Assembly: GCA_023213395.1 (NCBI GenBank) | Contig: CM041465.1 | Coordinates: 163,377,741 to 163,441,740, forward strand | Reading direction: 5' to 3' | Source: Cycas panzhihuaensis | Lineage: Eukaryota; Cycadophyta | DNA length: 64,000 nt | Shown: in pieces, positions 23,110 to 35,370 of the stretch | Numbering within the stretch: the first letter of the stretch is position 1 | How the letters are laid out: each line of letters begins with the position of its first letter | Made by a program: the position numbers and the translations under genes | Notes under the pieces: generated by a model | Database searches by the model: none | Seen by the model: only the letters and a program-made list of their open reading frames with translations | What the model was told of the DNA's origin: nothing

Positions 23110-25967
23110 CAACTCCCAAGCTTTCTCTAAATTTTTAGAATTTGACTTTGCCCAATGCCTTTATAAATATATCTATTGTTTAGTCTTTAGCGCTATAATA
23201 GGCTAATTCAATTTTTTCTGCTTGTACTAGTTCTTAAATAAAATGATGTTGAGTCATAATATATTTTGTTCTACCATGGAAGATTGGATTCTTTTCTATT
23301 TGGATAATACTCTGATTGTCACACTAAATTCTAGTGGGACCTTTTTGTTTAAGCTGGAAATCTTGTGTTAGTCTTCTCAACCAAACTAATTCACATGCAC
23401 CTGCTACTATTGCTTTGTATTCTAATTCCATTATAGGTAAGGAAATTATGTTTTGATTCTTTATACTCCATGTTATTGCTGTTGATCCCATACTAAATAT
23501 ATAACCTATTATAGATTTTCTGTCATCAATATCTCCTGCCCAATCTGAGTCTATATAGCCAGTCAACTGAAATTTTGGAGAAGCTTTATAGTATAGCCCA
23601 TAATCTAGAGTTCCTTTGAGATATTGAAGGATTCTCTTAGCTGCTTGCCAATGAGGTGTTTGGATCTTGCATAAACCCAGACACAACACTAACTAAGTGT
23701 GTTATATCTAATCGAGTAGACATCAAATATATCAAACTGCCAATAAGTTGTCTATAAAGTATTGGGTCAACTGATATAGACTCATATATCTTAGACAGCT
23801 TAATTCCTATTTCAACTGGGGTTGCCAATGGTTTATAATCTATCATTCTAAACTTTTGTAATAAATCCAAAGTATATTTCTATTGAGAAATGAAAATGCC
23901 CTTCTTGTCTTATCAAACTTCCAAACCTAGGAAGTAATGTATAAGCCCTAAATCTGTCATCTCAAATTCTTTGCACATAGCATCTTTGAATTGACACAAT
24001 AGGTAGGAGTCATTTCTAGTATATAGAAGGCCATCCGCATAAAGTAATACAATTAGGATTGAATTTCCCTTGATTTGAATATATAGGATATGATCTTCTT
24101 GAGATCTTTTAAATCCTTGATCTCTAAAATATTTATCTATATGTGAGTGCCAAGCCTTAGGTGCTTATTTTAAACCATAGAGTGTCTTTTTCAGTTTATA
24201 CACTTTGTTTTCTTCCTCCTTGACTTTAAAACTAAGGGGTTGAGTTACATAAATATCTTCTTTGATGTAGTCATTGAGGAAGCCACTTTTAACATCAATT
24301 TGGTAAACTTTCCAACCCATTTGGGTTACTAGACTCATCATCATCCTAACCGATTCTATCCGAGGAACATGGGAAAAAGTTTTAGTATAGTCAATGCCTT
24401 CTTTTTGAGTAAACCCCTTAGCAACCAACATAGCCTTGTATTTGTCAATGAAGCCATCTAAGTAAAACTTGGTATTGTAGATCCATTTGGTACCAATAGT
24501 CTTTTTCTTTGGAGGTAAATCAACTAGCTCCTATGTGTCATTCTTAACAATACAGTTATATTCATCTTCCATTATTTTTTGCCAAAATTCATGTTGATTG
24601 GCCTTGTCAAAGTTTTGAGGTTCATGAGTCTCCAATACTTTACTTATGAGGGCAAAATTAACCCTATGTGAGCGTGTGGATCTACGATTATTATCCAAGA
24701 TGTTACCCAAGTCATGATTTCAATGAACCCATTTTGATAGATTTTGTGGTGGAGGTTGAGAGGGAGTTCCTTCCCCACTAGGTTCATTGATGCTTCTCCT
24801 AGAATCAAATATAGGAGGCACATATTTAGTTTTGGATGATGTATCAAACTTTATTACAACTTCCATTTTCTTTTCTTGAGTGTCTTGATAGTAGGCATCC
24901 TCTTGGAATTTAACATCCCTACTTAACACGACCCTTTTTTATTTGGAGTCATAAACTTTGTATGACTTGGATGTTTTACTATAACCAAGAAAAATATATT
25001 TGACGCTATGATCATCTATCTTGGATCTTCGTTGATCAAGAATATAAGCATAGACAAGGCATCTGAATGCTCTAAGATGATGTATACTTGATTTGTAATT
25101 AGTCTAAGCTTTTTTTGGAGTTTTCCACCTAAGGGCTTTGGTGGAGCACCTATTGAGCAAATAAACAGTCATATGTATTACTTCAGCCTAAAACTCATGT
25201 CCCAAATTCTTGTCCTTAAGCATACACTTAGCCATTTTGACTATAGTGTAATTTTTCCTCTCTGCTACACTATTTTGTTGTGAGGTGTAGGGATTAGTAA
25301 ACTATCTTCTAATTCCATGGTGTATACAATAATACTTGAATGCATTAGAGATAAATTCTCCCCTATTATCTAATCTTAGGGATAGTAATTTGTATCTACT
25401 TTATCACTCCATAAAGGTTTTGAAGTCAACAAAGTGTTGGAAGGTATCTAATTTGTATTTGAGGAAGAATACCCATGTCTTCCTTATGAAATCATCTATG
25501 AATGTGATGAAGTAACTAGTGCCTACTAGTGAGAGAATGTTCATAGGACTCCAAATATTTGTATATACCAATTGGAGTGGACCCAATGCTCGATGACTAA
25601 AATCTGGAAAACTTTCCCTATGGTGTTTGCCAAGAAGACATCGTTCACATAAGTTTTTGTTCACCTTAATATGTGGTAATTAATTGACCATATCCATCCA
25701 CTTCATAAGGGCCAAACTATTGTAATTGAGATGGATAAATCTACTATGCTACAATTTGCTATCCAATTTAGTTGAAGTTCTTAAAGTATATGTATCTGAA
25801 GGAGTAAGAATAAGTCTGAACAATCAATCCTTGGTCATTTTTCCTTTGGAAACTATAACTTTGTTTCTCCTTTTATCTTTAATCACATACTCATCATTGT
25901 TAAAGATAACTTTGTAGTCCTATTCCATCATCTACCCTACAGATAATAAGTTTTTCTTTAGAGTTGG
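23110..25967 (-). pseudogene. copia B' Pol remnant (end of PR, IN, RT, RNase H)
   Basis: From 25967 downwards: a short PR end (PTLKKNLLSVG), the zinc-binding remnant CERCLLGKHHRESF (about 25620-25664), IN core with FITFIDDFIRKTWVFFLKYK (25480-25540), then RT with TWVYKTK-like remnants, MLVAKGFTQKEGIDYTKTFS (24370-24431), QIDVKSGFLN and KTLYGLK. The catalytic YVDD reads YADG near 24035. RNase H at 23324-23870 includes GLYYKASPKFQLTGYIDSDW and ITWSIKNQ. Stops occur between the open pieces. The altered YVDD alone would inactivate RT. Confidence 0.85.
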
Positions 25968-26308
25968 TGGACCATTCCTTCTTAGAAATCTGGGCTTGTA
26001 GGAGTGATAATTAGTAGAAAATAAAGCCAAATAACACGAGTGCGCAAGTAGATCACAGAAAATAAATCACCAAAATGAGTACTGAAGTACTTTCTCCTTT
26101 CAAGATATCATACTTAATAACATTATGACTGATTTAACCCTTTAAATACACAAGTAAGGGTCTTCATTCTTAATGATTCTATTGGTGGCCCTAGCGGCCT
26201 TACATCTTATTGGACGGATTAACGGTCCATATACATAACTTACTAAACCCCTTAATCCTTACTTGTTGGTGGTTCACACTTACTAAGGAAACGTGGGGTT
26301 ATGTTACA
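25968..26308 (-). repeat. 3' LTR of chromovirus G
   Basis: Minus strand begins TGTAACATAACCCCACG and ends AATGGTCCA. A TATA-like GTATTTAAAGGG lies near 26138-26149. Highly similar to 32102-32442, with about 25 differences by eye, mostly transitions. Confidence 0.93.
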
Positions 26309-29300
26309 GGCCCCCTCCTTTGAGACGCTGAGTCCCCACAGTGTTGGAGATGAGGATGTTGCTGGATAAACTCATCCGACTCCCAAGTAGCTTCATCAGC
26401 ATCATAACTGACCCACTGTACTAAGTGTTCAGAAATAGTGCGATTCTGGAGGTGGTGCTAGTGACTAGTAAGGATTTTATCAAGAGGAATTGTAAGAGTT
26501 TGCTCTTCAGAGAAAATGGATAGGGTTGTGTGGGATGTAACTTTAGCTTCAAGGTATTTTTTTTAGGTAGGACACGTAGAAGACATTATGGATATTAGTG
26601 TTTGGGGGAAGTTTAAGGGCATAAGCAACTTCATCAATTTTGTGCAGGATCTTATAAGGGCCATAGTAATGGGGGCTTAGTTTATGCCTTTGATAGGACT
26701 TGAGTGATTGTTGCTTATAAGGTTGGAGATGAAGGTATACTAGATATCCAATATCAAAGGATTGATCAGATCGATGGCTGTCTGCAAGTTGCTTCATTCA
26801 ATTTCGAGCAGTGGCTAGATTTTGTCGAAGGGCATGCAAGATTTGATCCATTTCTTGAAGCTTTTGTTACATAGAAGCTGTTCTAAAGTTTGTGGCTAGG
26901 GTATGATGGGAAGGTAGGTGGTAGCCATAAAGAGCTAAAAAGGGGGACATACCAATGGTAGAATGATGGAAGGAGTTATACCAATACTTAGCTAGGGCAA
27001 GCCATGAGGTCTACTTAGCTTGGTGTTCTGAGGCAAAGCAACATAGATAAGTTTCTAAAGTTTTGTTTAGAACCTCAGATTGGCCATCTATTTATAGATG
27101 GTAGGTAGAGCTCATGTTAAATGAGGTTCCAACAGCCTTAAAGAGTTCTTGCCAAAAGGAGCTAGTAAACTTAGGGTCTTAGTTATAAACAATAGATGAT
27201 GGGAAGCCATAAAGGCGAAATATCAATTGGACATATAAGTTAGCGAGATGGAAGGATGAATATGAGGTGTGCACTGGGAGAAAGTGTGAGTACTTGGTTA
27301 ATCAATCAATAATGAGCCAAATGGAGTCAAACCTGGTAGATGGAGGTAGGCTCGTGATGAAGTCCATGGCAATGTCTTGCCACTTACCTAGAGGAATATT
27401 TAATGGTTAGAGAAGGCTAGGGAGAGGTTTGGTCTCTACTTTATTTTGTTAAGAGGTGTCACATTCTAATACAAAGGTGAATATGGTGGTCTTTATGTGG
27501 GGCCAAAAGAAATTTGCGCGAATTAGTCGATAAGTCTTATCGAAGATGGAGTGGCTGCCGAGAGGGGATGAGTGGTATTTTATTAGGATTTTAGGAATGA
27601 ATGAGGAGGAGGGATGGACAAAAATACGATTGTGGTAGAGGAGGTGATTGTTGAAGGTTGACCAACTTTTATGGGTGAGAACTTTTTCCTTCCAATAAGG
27701 ATAGTCTGGTTGGGCTTGATTTTCAACACATAGTTCATCAAGCCAAAGTGGTTGGGGGTTGCTGATGGCATGGAGGCTTGGGTTAGGAACATTGTTGTCA
27801 GGATGGAGACATGAGAGAGCATCTGCCACTGTATTGTATTTGCTTGTTTTATATGCTATTAAGAAGTCAAAGACTTGTAATTGAGTAATCAATGAACCTA
27901 CTTAGCTTGTTCTTTAGATAAGACTGGTTAAGTCAATAAATTATGGAGGCTACAATGATCCATGAGAATAGTGAACTTAGAGCCTAAGAGATATTACCAC
28001 CATTTATTAATAGCATGGAGAATAGACTTCATTTCTTTCTGATATGTAGAGAGATGAAGTTTGTGATCTTTTAATTTTCGATTTTCAAATGCAATGGGAT
28101 GAGAGTCTTGTATTAGGACTGTGCCTAAACCAAACCCTGAAGCATTGCATTCAAGTTGGAAAGGCTGGTTAAAATCAGAAGTGATGAGGACCGAAGTGGA
28201 GGTCATTACAACCTCGAGGTGGGAAAAGGTAGCATCTGCTTTGGGAGACCATTGAAAAGCCTCTTTATGAAGGACGTTGGTTAATGGGGTGGTAAGAGTA
28301 GCATAGTTACGCACAAAGTGTCGATAAAACCTTGTGAGCCCAAGAAATGCTCGTAGTTGGGTAAGGGTGGTTGGTGTTGGCTACATTGTGATGACTGATA
28401 TTTTATTGATGTCTACGCGGACCCCTTTTAATGATATGATGTGACCTAAATATTTGAGTTTTGATTATCCAAACTCACACTTGATAGTTTTGCATAGAGT
28501 TGGTGGTTCTACAATATTTGGAGAACAATTTCTAAGTGTTGGATATGGAGATCTAGGCAGGCACTATAAATAGGAATGTTATCAAAGAAAACTATGATAA
28601 ACTTTCAAAGGCAGGGCCCAAAGATTTTATTCATGAGAGCTTGGAAGGTTGCCAGGGCATTACAAAGGCCAAAGGGCATTGCTCGAAACTCAAAATGGTC
28701 ATGATGTGTGTGAAATACTGTCTTATGACAATCTTGTGGGGTAATTGGGATTTGGTAGTAACTAGATTGGAGGTCTAACTTAGAAAAGATGGTTACACCA
28801 TGTATTTCATCTAGCATGTCATCTATGCGAGGGGTGGGAAACTTATTTTTAATGGTAATCTTATTTAATTCCCTATAGTTAACACAAAGGTGAAAGGAGC
28901 CATCCTTCTTCTGAACTAAAATAATTGGGGCTACATAAGGGCTTTTACTTGGTTGGATTATGCCCATGTCAAGGAGCTCATTTGTGAGTTTCTCAATTTT
29001 ATTATTTTGGAAGTATGAGTTACAGTAAGTTCAAAGGCTTATGGGGTCATGGTTAGATTGGAGGTCAATTGTATGATAGAAATCGTGGTCGAGAGGGGTA
29101 GTGGCAGGCATAGGGGTGAATACTTATTTATATTAGGTAATGACATCTTAGATATGTGGATGAATTTGTGGTTTAATTTGAATATTATTTAGGCAGACTA
29201 TATACCCTAGGTGAGATTGAAGATAGCATTTCATACGTCTGGGAGAGACCACTTGGTTAGGGGGGGATTGCATTTCGTAAATTTTGTAATTTTCCCCATG

Positions 29301-29797
29301 TGGTCTTTAAGGGCAATGAATGGATTTATAGGCGAGTTATTTGTGCTATAGGTCCCTAGTGTTTGCAACCATTGAATCCCTAAGATGGCATCAGATCCTC
29401 TTCTTGACAAGGCATAGAAGTAAGACACCAAAAGGTATGAGCCAGTTTGGACTTGGAGGTTTTTAATAACACCTATATAATGGAGTTTCTGGTACCCTGG
29501 TAGAGAACATATGAAGCCAGTTTTTAGGATAATATATAGGTTAAGTTATCTGGATATCGAAATATTAATGAAGTTAAGTGATACACCACCATCGATCAAG
29601 ATAGATATTGGAGTCTTGCGGAGAATGCCTCTAACTCTTAGGGGTTCAGGGTAGGAGGAGGTAGTGATAGTGGATATAGATACTTTGGGTTGGGGGTTTG
29701 GTGCAGGATCATCATGGGTTTTATCATCAGCCTCCTGGTCAGAGTCAGAATCAGAGGGATCATTAGGGGAGAGGGATGGATCAATGGAGAAAACCAT
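26299..29797 (-). pseudogene. chromovirus G Pol remnant with chromodomain
   Basis: In order: protease ILIDGGVSLNFI near 29590 (Gly-Val for Ser/Thr-Gly-Ala); RT at 28605-28967 with VQKKDGSFHLCVNYRELN, FSKLDLQSSYYQI and AMPFGLCNALATFQ; RNase H at 27994-28314 with LECNASGFGLGTVL; integrase zinc-binding near 27460-27620 and core WQDIAMDFITSLPPST near 27380; integrase tail KLSPHYYGPYKILHKIDEVAYAL (26560-26680). The final 26318-26500 encodes a chromodomain ending HLVQWVSYDADEATWE, which in this group steers integration to heterochromatin. The frame ends TAA inside the LTR (26299-26301). Multiple stops elsewhere. Confidence 0.9.
26309..26321 (-). promoter_or_regulatory. polypurine tract of chromovirus G
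   Basis: Minus strand AAAGGAGGGGGCC abuts the LTR start. It also lies within the pol reading frame, whose TAA stop falls just inside the LTR. Confidence 0.88.
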
Positions 29798-30830
29798 ACA
29801 CTATACTTTGCAAAAATGACCATGCCCAGAAGTCCACTTTTCTACACACTGTATACAAAGGCCAACCTCAAGCCAATGCTGTACTTCAGCTTGAGAAATT
29901 TGGACTCTTTTGGTGGATATATCCTCATTTTAGTGATCAATAGATGGTCGAGAATCATCCTGTCGTAGCCAAGGATGTGTGAAGTCAACTTGAGGATAAG
30001 AGGCATCATCAAATCGAGGTCGAGGTCATTGGAAGTCTACCTATCGAGTGTGTGAGAACCAAGAGTTATCCCATTGAAGAGTTGAGGGTCTGTCTACTGC
30101 AAACTCAACTTCTACTGTATGGACCCACTTGAAAGCTTCCTTAAGGGAGTAAATTGCCATTGTCTTTAATCTCATCTGATTACGGTCTTGGAGTCCTACC
30201 ACATAAATATCAATCACTGTTTATTTGTCCAAGTTTTGGCTTTGTGACGTACAGTTATATAAAGCTTGAAATTCATCTGTATAAGCTTTTATAATTGATG
30301 TCTGCTTAAGCTGGGTGAGTTATGTGAAAAAAGATTGACTCCATGTATCTTCATATTGTTCAAAGAAACAACTAGTGAAGTGGGACTAAGTTTGGTGAGA
30401 GGGATATTCCTGCTTCCACTAGTTAAACTAATGGTGAGCTCGACCATTTAAGTGAATGGAAGCATATAAGAGTTGGTCCTCTTCTAACATCAGGTGGAGA
30501 GTGAAGTAGGATTCTAACTTGTTAATCTAGCTTCGAGTGCACTCTTTATTCACATCTGGGTCAAAGGTAGGAATGTTGATCTTATAGTGGAAAAAAGGCT
30601 GTCTTGGTGGAGAACCTTCTATATATGCATTGCTTCCTAGAGAAGGGGGGGTTGGTTGTTCGTTGAGTTAGAAGCTCCTATGCTTTGGGTTGAGGTAGCA
30701 CCCACTGCTGAAGCAGTCCAAGAATCTCTTTCTTGGTGTCATCTAGGTCAGATGTGGTAGGCATGCTACCGAGTTTATCGTTGACCTCTATTTTGAAGTT
30801 AGACAAGTCATTAGTTAACTCAATTTTTTT
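29798..30830 (-). pseudogene. chromovirus G Gag remnant
   Basis: The N-terminal part (about 30720-30830) reads LTNDLSNFKIEVNDKLGSM, a likely coiled-coil. The core near 30400-30590 reads YKINIPTFDP, LESYFTLHLMLEEDQLLYAS and LNGRAHH, typical of gypsy Gag. The zinc knuckle near 29840-29890 reads CIQCVEKWTSGHGHFCK (C-x2-C then GH and C), the extended form common in chromoviruses. Stops and a frame change interrupt it. The start codon is uncertain. Confidence 0.75.
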
Positions 30831-32085
30831 TTTTTGTTTGACTTTTGGCTATTGGTGTTGAAGAAAGCGACTAAAGAAGCGGGAGTAAGTAGAAAGAAGG
30901 GAAAGAATGAAGTGGGATAGATTAAGAAAGAACAGGATATAAGAATAGGGAGTTGCTATATGGGAAAGAAGGGGTGAATAAGGGAATGTGGGGTGTCTAT
31001 AGCCTATTGACCCCAAAACTAAACAAGTAAGATATTTAGTCCACTAGAAAGAGCACAAAAAACTTATCAAAATGGGATGTATGAGTTTTTAAGGTGAATT
31101 TAGAGTGGTGGGACCCACCAGTGGCCCAGGTACAAAAAAGAGTGAGAATTAGAGGTATAGACTAACCTAGTGCAAAATGACCCTTATGAGATACTAATCG
31201 AATTAAGGTATATGAGTTATAAGGGTAATTTTTTTGCACCGTGAGCAGGGGCTAAGTGGAGTTATTTTTTTATTTTTTTCAGAGGCTTGATTGTTCTGAT
31301 AAATTTTGAATTTAAGTAGTCAGTGGCTTGTGATATTAATTAAGATTAGGGTAGAGGAAGAAAAGAATGATCAGGTGTGTCCTACCCACTATAGAATGAG
31401 GTGTGCTTGGTCTTAGAGGCCTACTAATAAAATTCTAATGCAGAAGTTTGGGGCAGGTAACTTCGTGGCACTAACTGCTAACCATTGCACTATAAGACTT
31501 CAGCGACCGATAGTTTACTTGCGTTAGGGAGGGTTTTGGAATCCTAAAGGGGTCCTCCTATATACCTGGAGGTACATGGAGGCACACTTCTGTAGCCAGG
31601 TTCTGTCTAGGGCTTGGTTGAGGAGTGTTATCTCCAGTCCTTCATGCAAGGGGCAAAAAAGCCACGATGCATTTAGCCAGAATGACAGATTCCTATGATC
31701 TTTAAAGACCCTCGGTACATGGTCTCTACATAGCTACTTAGGTAGCCACTCAACGGTGTTATCTACCTAGAAAGGAGAGGTAAGAGGGGACACAAAGGGT
31801 ATCGCCCAACGGTGTTATCTACCCTTAGAATATAACCCAATGCAGAAAAAGAAAGCTTAAAAATTGAATTGAATGAAGAAGAAATAAATTATTTGCGGTA
31901 CCTGAAGGATGAAATTCCCCTTCGCTTCACGACCTCTAATCTGTCTTGCTACCGTTCCTCAATCTTCTTGGAGAGAGTACTAAGTGAAGGTCTTTTCTCA
32001 ATTTCTACCTAGGTAGAGAGAGTACTTAATCATAGAGGAAATATTTTTTTTTGTTATTCTAGGCAGCTTCCCATGATCGTAAATG
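30831..32085 (-). other. leader of chromovirus G
   Basis: About 1.25 kb between primer-binding site and gag, without a sustained frame. It holds a hairpin at 30989-31015 also found in element J, and a 17-bp direct repeat, CAACGGTGTTATCTACC, at 31751 and 31807. Confidence 0.6.
30989..31015 (-). promoter_or_regulatory. leader hairpin with palindromic loop (chromovirus G copy)
   Basis: Minus strand: stem TGGGGT pairs perfectly with ACCCCA around a 15-nt loop containing AGGCTATAGAC. The loop matches that of the hairpin at 36173-36205. Role unknown; a packaging or dimerisation signal is an inference. Confidence 0.5.
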
Positions 32086-32100
32086 CAGCTCTGATACCAC
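32086..32100 (-). promoter_or_regulatory. primer-binding site of chromovirus G
   Basis: Minus strand GTGGTATCAGAGCTG begins one base after the LTR end and contains an intact TGGTATCAGAGC. Confidence 0.93.
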
Positions 32101-32101
32101 T

Positions 32102-32442
32102 TGGACTATTCCTTCTCAGAAATTTGGGCTCGTAGGAGTGATAATTAACAGAAAATAAAGCCAAATAACATGAGTGCACAAGCAGATCACAGAAAATGAA
32201 TCACCAAAATGAGTACCGAAGTACTTTCTCCTTTTAAGATATCATACTCAATAACATTACGAGTGATTTAACCCTTTAAATATACAAGTAAGGGTCTTCA
32301 TCCTTAATGATTCTATTAGTGGCCCTAGTGGCCTTACATCTTATTGGACGGCTTAGCGGTCCATACACATAACTTACTAAACCCCTTAATCCTTACTTGT
32401 TGGTGGTTTACGCTTGTTAAGGAAAGGTGGGGTTATGTTATA
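32102..32442 (-). repeat. 5' LTR of chromovirus G
   Basis: 341 bp, ends AATAGTCCA on the minus strand; the outer end is TATAACATAACC, with the TG start mutated to TA. Paired with 25968-26308. Confidence 0.93.
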
Positions 32443-33806
32443 GCTAGGACATACAAGACATCATCTAGATGTCTATATTCTCTTATATCTGTTACTAAGG
32501 CTATATTACCTTTATCAACTGATTTGTGGGAGGTATTATCTTCAAATATAATGGACCCCTTCTTGCTTTTGTCCAAAGTTTGAAATAAATGTTTCTTATT
32601 TGTCATATAGTTTGAACATCCTGAGCCAATATACTAGCTATTGTCCTCTTCCTCTTTAGTAGTGAAGCTAGATAAAAATAACCTGTTATTGTCCCTTGAT
32701 TTAGTTATATTATGGGCATTTCCTCTAGTGGGTGTTCTATGTTTTGAGAAACATTTATCTTCAGAATGGCCACTTCTATGGCAATATGAATAATATAGGG
32801 GATCTGTCCTTCCATAGCTTAAACTCCTACTTCATAAATAAGATCTATCAACATTAGAGGGTCTCCCATTTTCCTCATAATATAAAGCATGATTTTCTCT
32901 TGGTCTATTATCATAATAATCTTGATTGGACCTTAATGATTGAGGATTGCCTTGATAATTTGGACAACAAGTATGTCCTTCAAATTGTTTCCTTTAGTTT
33001 GTATACCTAGGAGGGTTCTCATTTTGTTGATTTCCTCCTTGCCTCCTTTGATGAGGGGCTTGATATTTGGGAGGATCTTGCTTAACATCCCTTCTAGGGT
33101 TCCTATCCCTTCTTTTTGGAGGTGATTCTTTAGACCTTGAAGTTCTTACTTGAGAATTGGATTGGATTCGTGCCTTTGTGGTAAAGGCATGTTCAAGTGA
33201 CTCATTGGTATTTTGTTATTCTTCTACTGATATGAGCATAGCACTAAGTTGTTCCACCTTTAATGTGCTTAGGTCTTTTGACACACTTATACTTATGGCA
33301 ACCATTTCAAATCTTCTAATCACACCAACACATCTTAGGATTCATTCAACCACCCTTTATTCTGTTAAGATATCACTAAGAGACCTCATTTGGTTAACTA
33401 TATCTTATACCTTTGCCATGAACTTAGTTATAGTTTCTATGGGCATCATACGCAAGTTTTCAAACTTGCTTCTATGATTTTGGAGCTTAGAATATGCATC
33501 TCCTTTATATATTAACTGAAGTATATCATAAGCTTTCTTTGATTTGGTGGACTCACTAACCCAAGGGAAAACATAATCTTCAAGTGCTCAAAATATAAGT
33601 ACCAAAGCCTCATTATCCTTCTTGACATTTTCTTTGTAGGTAACTTTCTCTACATTAGTTACATTTAGACCTAACTCATTGTACCCTAATTTCATAATCT
33701 CCCAAATCTCATTAGCTCTAAGGATGGGTCTCATCCTTCTACTCTAATTTAAGAAATTGTTCCTATCAAATTTTAAAATAATTATATTACCAAAACTTGA
33801 GGCCAT
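32443..33806 (-). pseudogene. copia B' gag and start of protease remnant
   Basis: The start ATG is at 33806 and the protein begins MASSFGNIIILKFDRNNF, the same opening as copia B. The Gag reads KLGYNELGLN, then QLIYKGDAYSKLQNHRSKFENLRM, a well-preserved UBN2 stretch, then an Arg/Pro-rich region. Near 32770 a zinc knuckle reads YYSYCHRSGHSEDKCF: the first Cys is Tyr. Near 32650 the protease site is YIGSGCSNYM, with Gly for the catalytic Asp. The frame ends at the G insertion, within HLDDVLYVL. Several stops (first at 33746). Confidence 0.8.
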
Positions 33807-34560
33807 GTTGAGCTAAGGTTTTTATTAAAAAATGTGATAAATAAAATGAGGTTTATAAGAGTTTGAATTTAGAGTTTGAACCACGTGTTAATGATCCAAG
33901 TTTTACCCAAAGTTTCAAAAGTGGACTAGTACTTAATAAGGTTATTAAGCTCTAAATTTAAGGGTCTCCAAGGGAAACTTTAAGTTGTTATCCTGTTTAG
34001 TGGCATCTACCCACAAATGACAAAATAGGAACCCAATATACCAATATGTAAGCTCAAGGCTTGATATACCTTAGTACATGGGCTGTTAAGAAGGTTTTTA
34101 CACCCCCTTGAATTGTGGATCCACTTGGGTCAGACTAATGCCTAGCAACAGATCTAGTAGTGAAGGTTACTTGAACCAAAGTACTCACCCTCTCTAAGTC
34201 TAGCCTTGGTCTCTAAATACCAAATGAGAAAAGGTTCTACACCTCAGCCTACCATCAAATACACTTGATAGCTAATGGCTTTCTTTATCCAATATGAGTG
34301 GGCCAATTAACGCGTACAAGGTGGTAACTTCAAGGGTCCTAACCGTTCCCCTTGTAAGGTTGGAAATAAGGGTGTTTAATTCAAGAATTATATTTTTTAA
34401 TGTGATGATATATTAATTAATGATCATGGTCTTGCTTAGAGTTTTAAAATAAATTCCTTTTATACCAAAAATAAAGTAACTAAAAGGAAAAATAATATTC
34501 ACTTACATTCTTCGTGTGATTGTAAGTATGGGCTTACATATTCCTGTCTGAAGTCTATAT
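33807..34560 (-). other. leader of copia B'
   Basis: Noncoding. On the minus strand, 33960-34385 aligns with 49965-50350 of copia B over its whole length (shared words include AGAGCTTAATAACC, TATATTGGGT and GGTGAGT). This shows a long leader is a family feature. Upstream of about 34400 similarity becomes weak. Confidence 0.6.
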
Positions 34561-34679
34561 TTTTCCCAACATTCCCCTTGATGATAATATGATTCAACTT
34601 CCACTTTGGGTGGAATGGAAGAGGGTCCCAATACTCTACTCAACTCTATCCATTCTACTCATCATAAGTTTAGATGATA

Positions 34680-35092
34680 ATGGAACCAATGCGTGCATTT
34701 ACTTACTACATACTATTATGCATATACTAATAAGTAGGCATAAGATAATCACAAGTATTAATTAACTCTATCACATGTTTAATCCAGAACATACAACAAT
34801 CCATTAATGGAGGGAGAAACCATAATCATTATGTTAATGATGGGTTGCATCCGATTCTCTCATAACTAGATGCCAACCTAGAGTAGTATATAGAATCCTT
34901 ATAAGCATAATATATAACAAGCTTAATTATAGTTACATAAATGCATAGTGTGTTATATCAGTAATATAATTAGATGCACATACACATCCTTTCATTAAAA
35001 GATATTCTTTATTTATTCTTATCTATACAACTATTAGTTACTACAGGTCCTATGGTTCTAGAATCAATTGCAATGACTTGCTCGAAGACTAT
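34680..35092 (+). repeat. dispersed repeat R, copy 2, left part
   Basis: Matches 7311-7730 in the same orientation. Interrupted after ACTAT by element J and resumes at 37203. Confidence 0.7.
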
Positions 35093-35356
35093 TGTTACAT
35101 GCTTATCCTGTAACCAAATCAATATAAAGAAATATACAGAGAAATAGAAGAAATAAGATGAAAGAAGAAGGTAGGGTTCCGAAGAACATCCATTAACATA
35201 TCATTGTATCATATTCTCCTCTTTACAATAGAGTGGGGTATATATAACACTCACCCCCATATTATTATATTCCTACCTTTATATCAACCAATCCTATTAA
35301 TCCTCATATGATGGAGGGTCATAGCCCTCTCTAACATGTGGTGTAGGCTCACCACA
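35093..35356 (-). repeat. 3' LTR of element J
   Basis: 264 bp; minus strand begins TGTGGTGAGCC and ends ATGTAACA. TATA box GTTATATATACCCC reads near 35236-35249. No difference seen from 36939-37202. Confidence 0.95.
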
Positions 35357-35370
35357 TTCCCTCTCCCCTT
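35357..35370 (-). promoter_or_regulatory. polypurine tract of element J
   Basis: Minus strand AAGGGGAGAGGGAA abuts the LTR and overlaps the TAA stop of the Gag gene, so coding sequence and replication primer site are directly joined. Confidence 0.9.

Larger units (their letters stand above)
25968..32442 (-). mobile_element. Ty3/gypsy chromovirus G with two LTRs
   Basis: The 6475-bp minus-strand element has 341-bp LTRs of equal length, primer-binding site, leader, gag with zinc knuckle, PR, RT, RNase H, IN and a C-terminal chromodomain, then a polypurine tract. The duplication is GTTGG (25963-25967) on one side and GCTAG (32443-32447) on the other, differing by two transitions; copia B has GTTGG at the equivalent site, confirming the original target. 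Interrupted by stops, but domains are complete. The short LTR and initiator-Met primer site would fit a Reina-like chromovirus; that assignment is tentative. Confidence 0.93.
22778..34560 (-). mobile_element. copia element B' (interrupted by chromovirus G)
   Basis: A minus-strand copia of the same family as copia B. Its left part, 22778-25967, has the 3' LTR, RNase H, RT, IN and end of PR; its right part, 32443-34560, has gag, start of PR and the leader. The break at 25967/32443 is filled by chromovirus G. Comparison with copia B shows the two parts were contiguous. The 5' LTR was not found, so the upper limit is approximate. Confidence 0.85.

Noticed and set aside
31430-31700. tRNA-like stretch in the chromovirus G leader
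   Set aside because: Short arms can be drawn, but no cloverleaf with A and B boxes fits.
34400-34580. Possible LTR start on the minus strand (AAGGGGAA then TGTTGGGAAAAA) at about 34574
   Set aside because: No second LTR, no primer-binding site and no pol end upstream could be found; left within the uncertain upper limit of copia B'.
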